A DNA stretch of 7,045 bases from CAUZFZ01 sp964431285 (GTDB lineage: Bacteria; Planctomycetota; Planctomycetia; Planctomycetales; Planctomycetaceae), in assembly GCA_964431285.1 (NCBI GenBank), contig CAYSJO010000634.1, positions 1 through 7,045 on the forward strand, read 5' to 3'. Both the position numbers and the translations under genes were made by a program. The notes beneath the pieces are model-generated. The model did no database searches. It saw only the letters and a program-made list of their open reading frames with translations, and was not told where the DNA came from. Numbering within the stretch: position 1 is the first letter of the stretch; every line of letters starts with the position of its first letter. This document shows positions 6,521 to 7,045 of the stretch, piece by piece.

Positions 6521-6601
6521 TTCGGCATTTGTTGGCAAAGTGTAGTCGCTGAGCCCATGGTTCACTCGCTTGCGCATCGGGTTTGTATCCTTAAAGCGTT
6601 C

Positions 6602-6937
6602 CTACTTGCCGACCGCCGAACCGTTGATTTCTGTCGCGCGAATCGTGAGCTTTTGCCAGGTCGGCTGCGATTCCAGGCCCTCGGCGCCGGTGTGCAGCAT
6701 GAGACGTACACCGTCCTGCACGGTGTCCTCGGAACCGAATTCAACCCTGGAAAGCAGCGTGTCGCGATCAGAATCCGGTGTTGAGTACAACAGGCACACT
6801 TGCGTTCCGTATCGAGTGACGCGCAGTCGGCTGGTCGTGTCCAGCCATGCAGAATTCAGCCCTCTGTATTGAAACGTACCGTCGAGTCCATTCGTGCGGA
6901 GCATACCCTGTGGCCTGCCATTGAAAAGCTGGCCCAA
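6602..6937 (-). CDS. C-terminal part of a beta-rich protein, possibly a lectin/LamG-like or DUF1583-type domain (5' end unresolved)
   Basis: This minus-strand frame gives about 111 residues ending at TAG 6604-6602. The beta-strand-rich pattern LRVTRYGTQVCLLYST, a DGVRLML strand and a closing WQKLTIRATEI resemble the last strands of concanavalin-like sandwiches in planctomycete proteins such as DUF1583. That family call is memory-based and weak. The apparent TTG start at 6937 directly follows an in-frame TAA and has no Shine-Dalgarno, so it is probably not the real start. The protein should continue upstream, but at 6938-7045 it is unclear which frame carries on: one reads RVWTFANDSGRGIRFLSTF, another LPQYIHAQHLMGTGVLHNSW. 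A frameshift or nonsense mutation near 6940 is likely. The gene converges on the sulfatase gene with 81 bp between, in which I see no clear terminator. Confidence 0.5.
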   Translation of the reverse strand: MGQLFNGRPQGMLRTNGLDGTFQYRGLNSAWLDTTSRLRVTRYGTQVCLLYSTPDSDRDTLLSRVEFGSEDTVQDGVRLMLHTGAEGLESQPTWQKLTIRATEINGSAVGK

Positions 6938-7045
6938 GAGTTATGAAGGACTCCAGTGCCCATGAGGTGCTGGGCGTGAATGTACTGAGGAAGCGAATGC
7001 CACGGCCTGAGTCATTCGCAAACGTCCAGACCCGCAACAGAACGT
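6938..7045 (-). other. Probable upstream coding part of the right-edge gene, frame unresolved
   Basis: On the minus strand one frame is fully open from the window edge through RVWTFANDSGRGIRFLSTF and runs on in a frame different from the 111-residue part. The frame that matches the 111-residue part is open from the edge but hits TAA at 6942-6944. A third frame gives a plausible LPQYIHAQHLMG. At least one disruption is needed to join this stretch to the downstream part, and 108 bp is too little to decide where. Confidence 0.35.

Noticed and set aside
108..6944. TAA recoded as a sense codon: two suspicious in-frame TAAs (108-110 and 6942-6944), while the visible genes end in TGA or TAG.
   Set aside because: The sample is only about seven genes, and both bacterial release factors read TAA, which makes reassignment of TAA alone mechanistically unlikely. 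Mutation or sequence error is simpler.

Overview
The window looks like chromosomal DNA of a bacterium from the Planctomycetota. This is inferred from the mix of a Sec-exported formylglycine-type sulfatase, a SelA/DgaE-like PLP enzyme, a BarA-type phosphorelay protein and several planctomycete-style hypothetical proteins, together with moderately high GC. No rRNA, tRNA, CRISPR array or insertion sequence is visible.

Layout. Positions 1-1247 (+) hold the C-terminal part of a hybrid histidine kinase: receiver 1, receiver 2 and an HPt domain. An in-frame TAA at 108-110 breaks receiver 1. Positions 1310-4791 hold four genes on the minus strand, read right to left: a SelA/DgaE-like PLP enzyme (3676-4791), an exonuclease III (2809-3576), a three-helix membrane protein (1934-2374, probably frameshifted and continuing to 1833) and an unrecognised membrane-anchored protein with a Pro/Gln-rich tail (1310-1849). 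Positions 4985-6520 (+) hold a sulfatase diverging from the PLP gene. From 6602 to the right edge lies the 3' part of a beta-rich minus-strand gene whose upstream frame cannot be followed cleanly.

The 434 bp between the exonuclease III gene and the membrane-protein gene are not featureless. They contain a decayed second copy of the 3' end of the exonuclease gene plus its downstream flank. It is collinear with the intact copy at an offset that grows from about 237 to 268 bp, and it still spells a recognisable SGHAP where the intact enzyme has SDHAP.

How the genes may work together. The sulfatase and the PLP enzyme share a 193 bp divergent promoter region, which would fit catabolism of sulfated amino sugars or sugar acids; that is inference. 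Exonuclease III is a housekeeping repair enzyme 99 bp downstream of the PLP gene. The two small membrane proteins probably overlap by 17 bp and may be translationally coupled. I did not find a clearly new system. The best leads are the vestigial xthA duplication and the three apparent reading-frame disruptions, which could be real decay or sequence errors.
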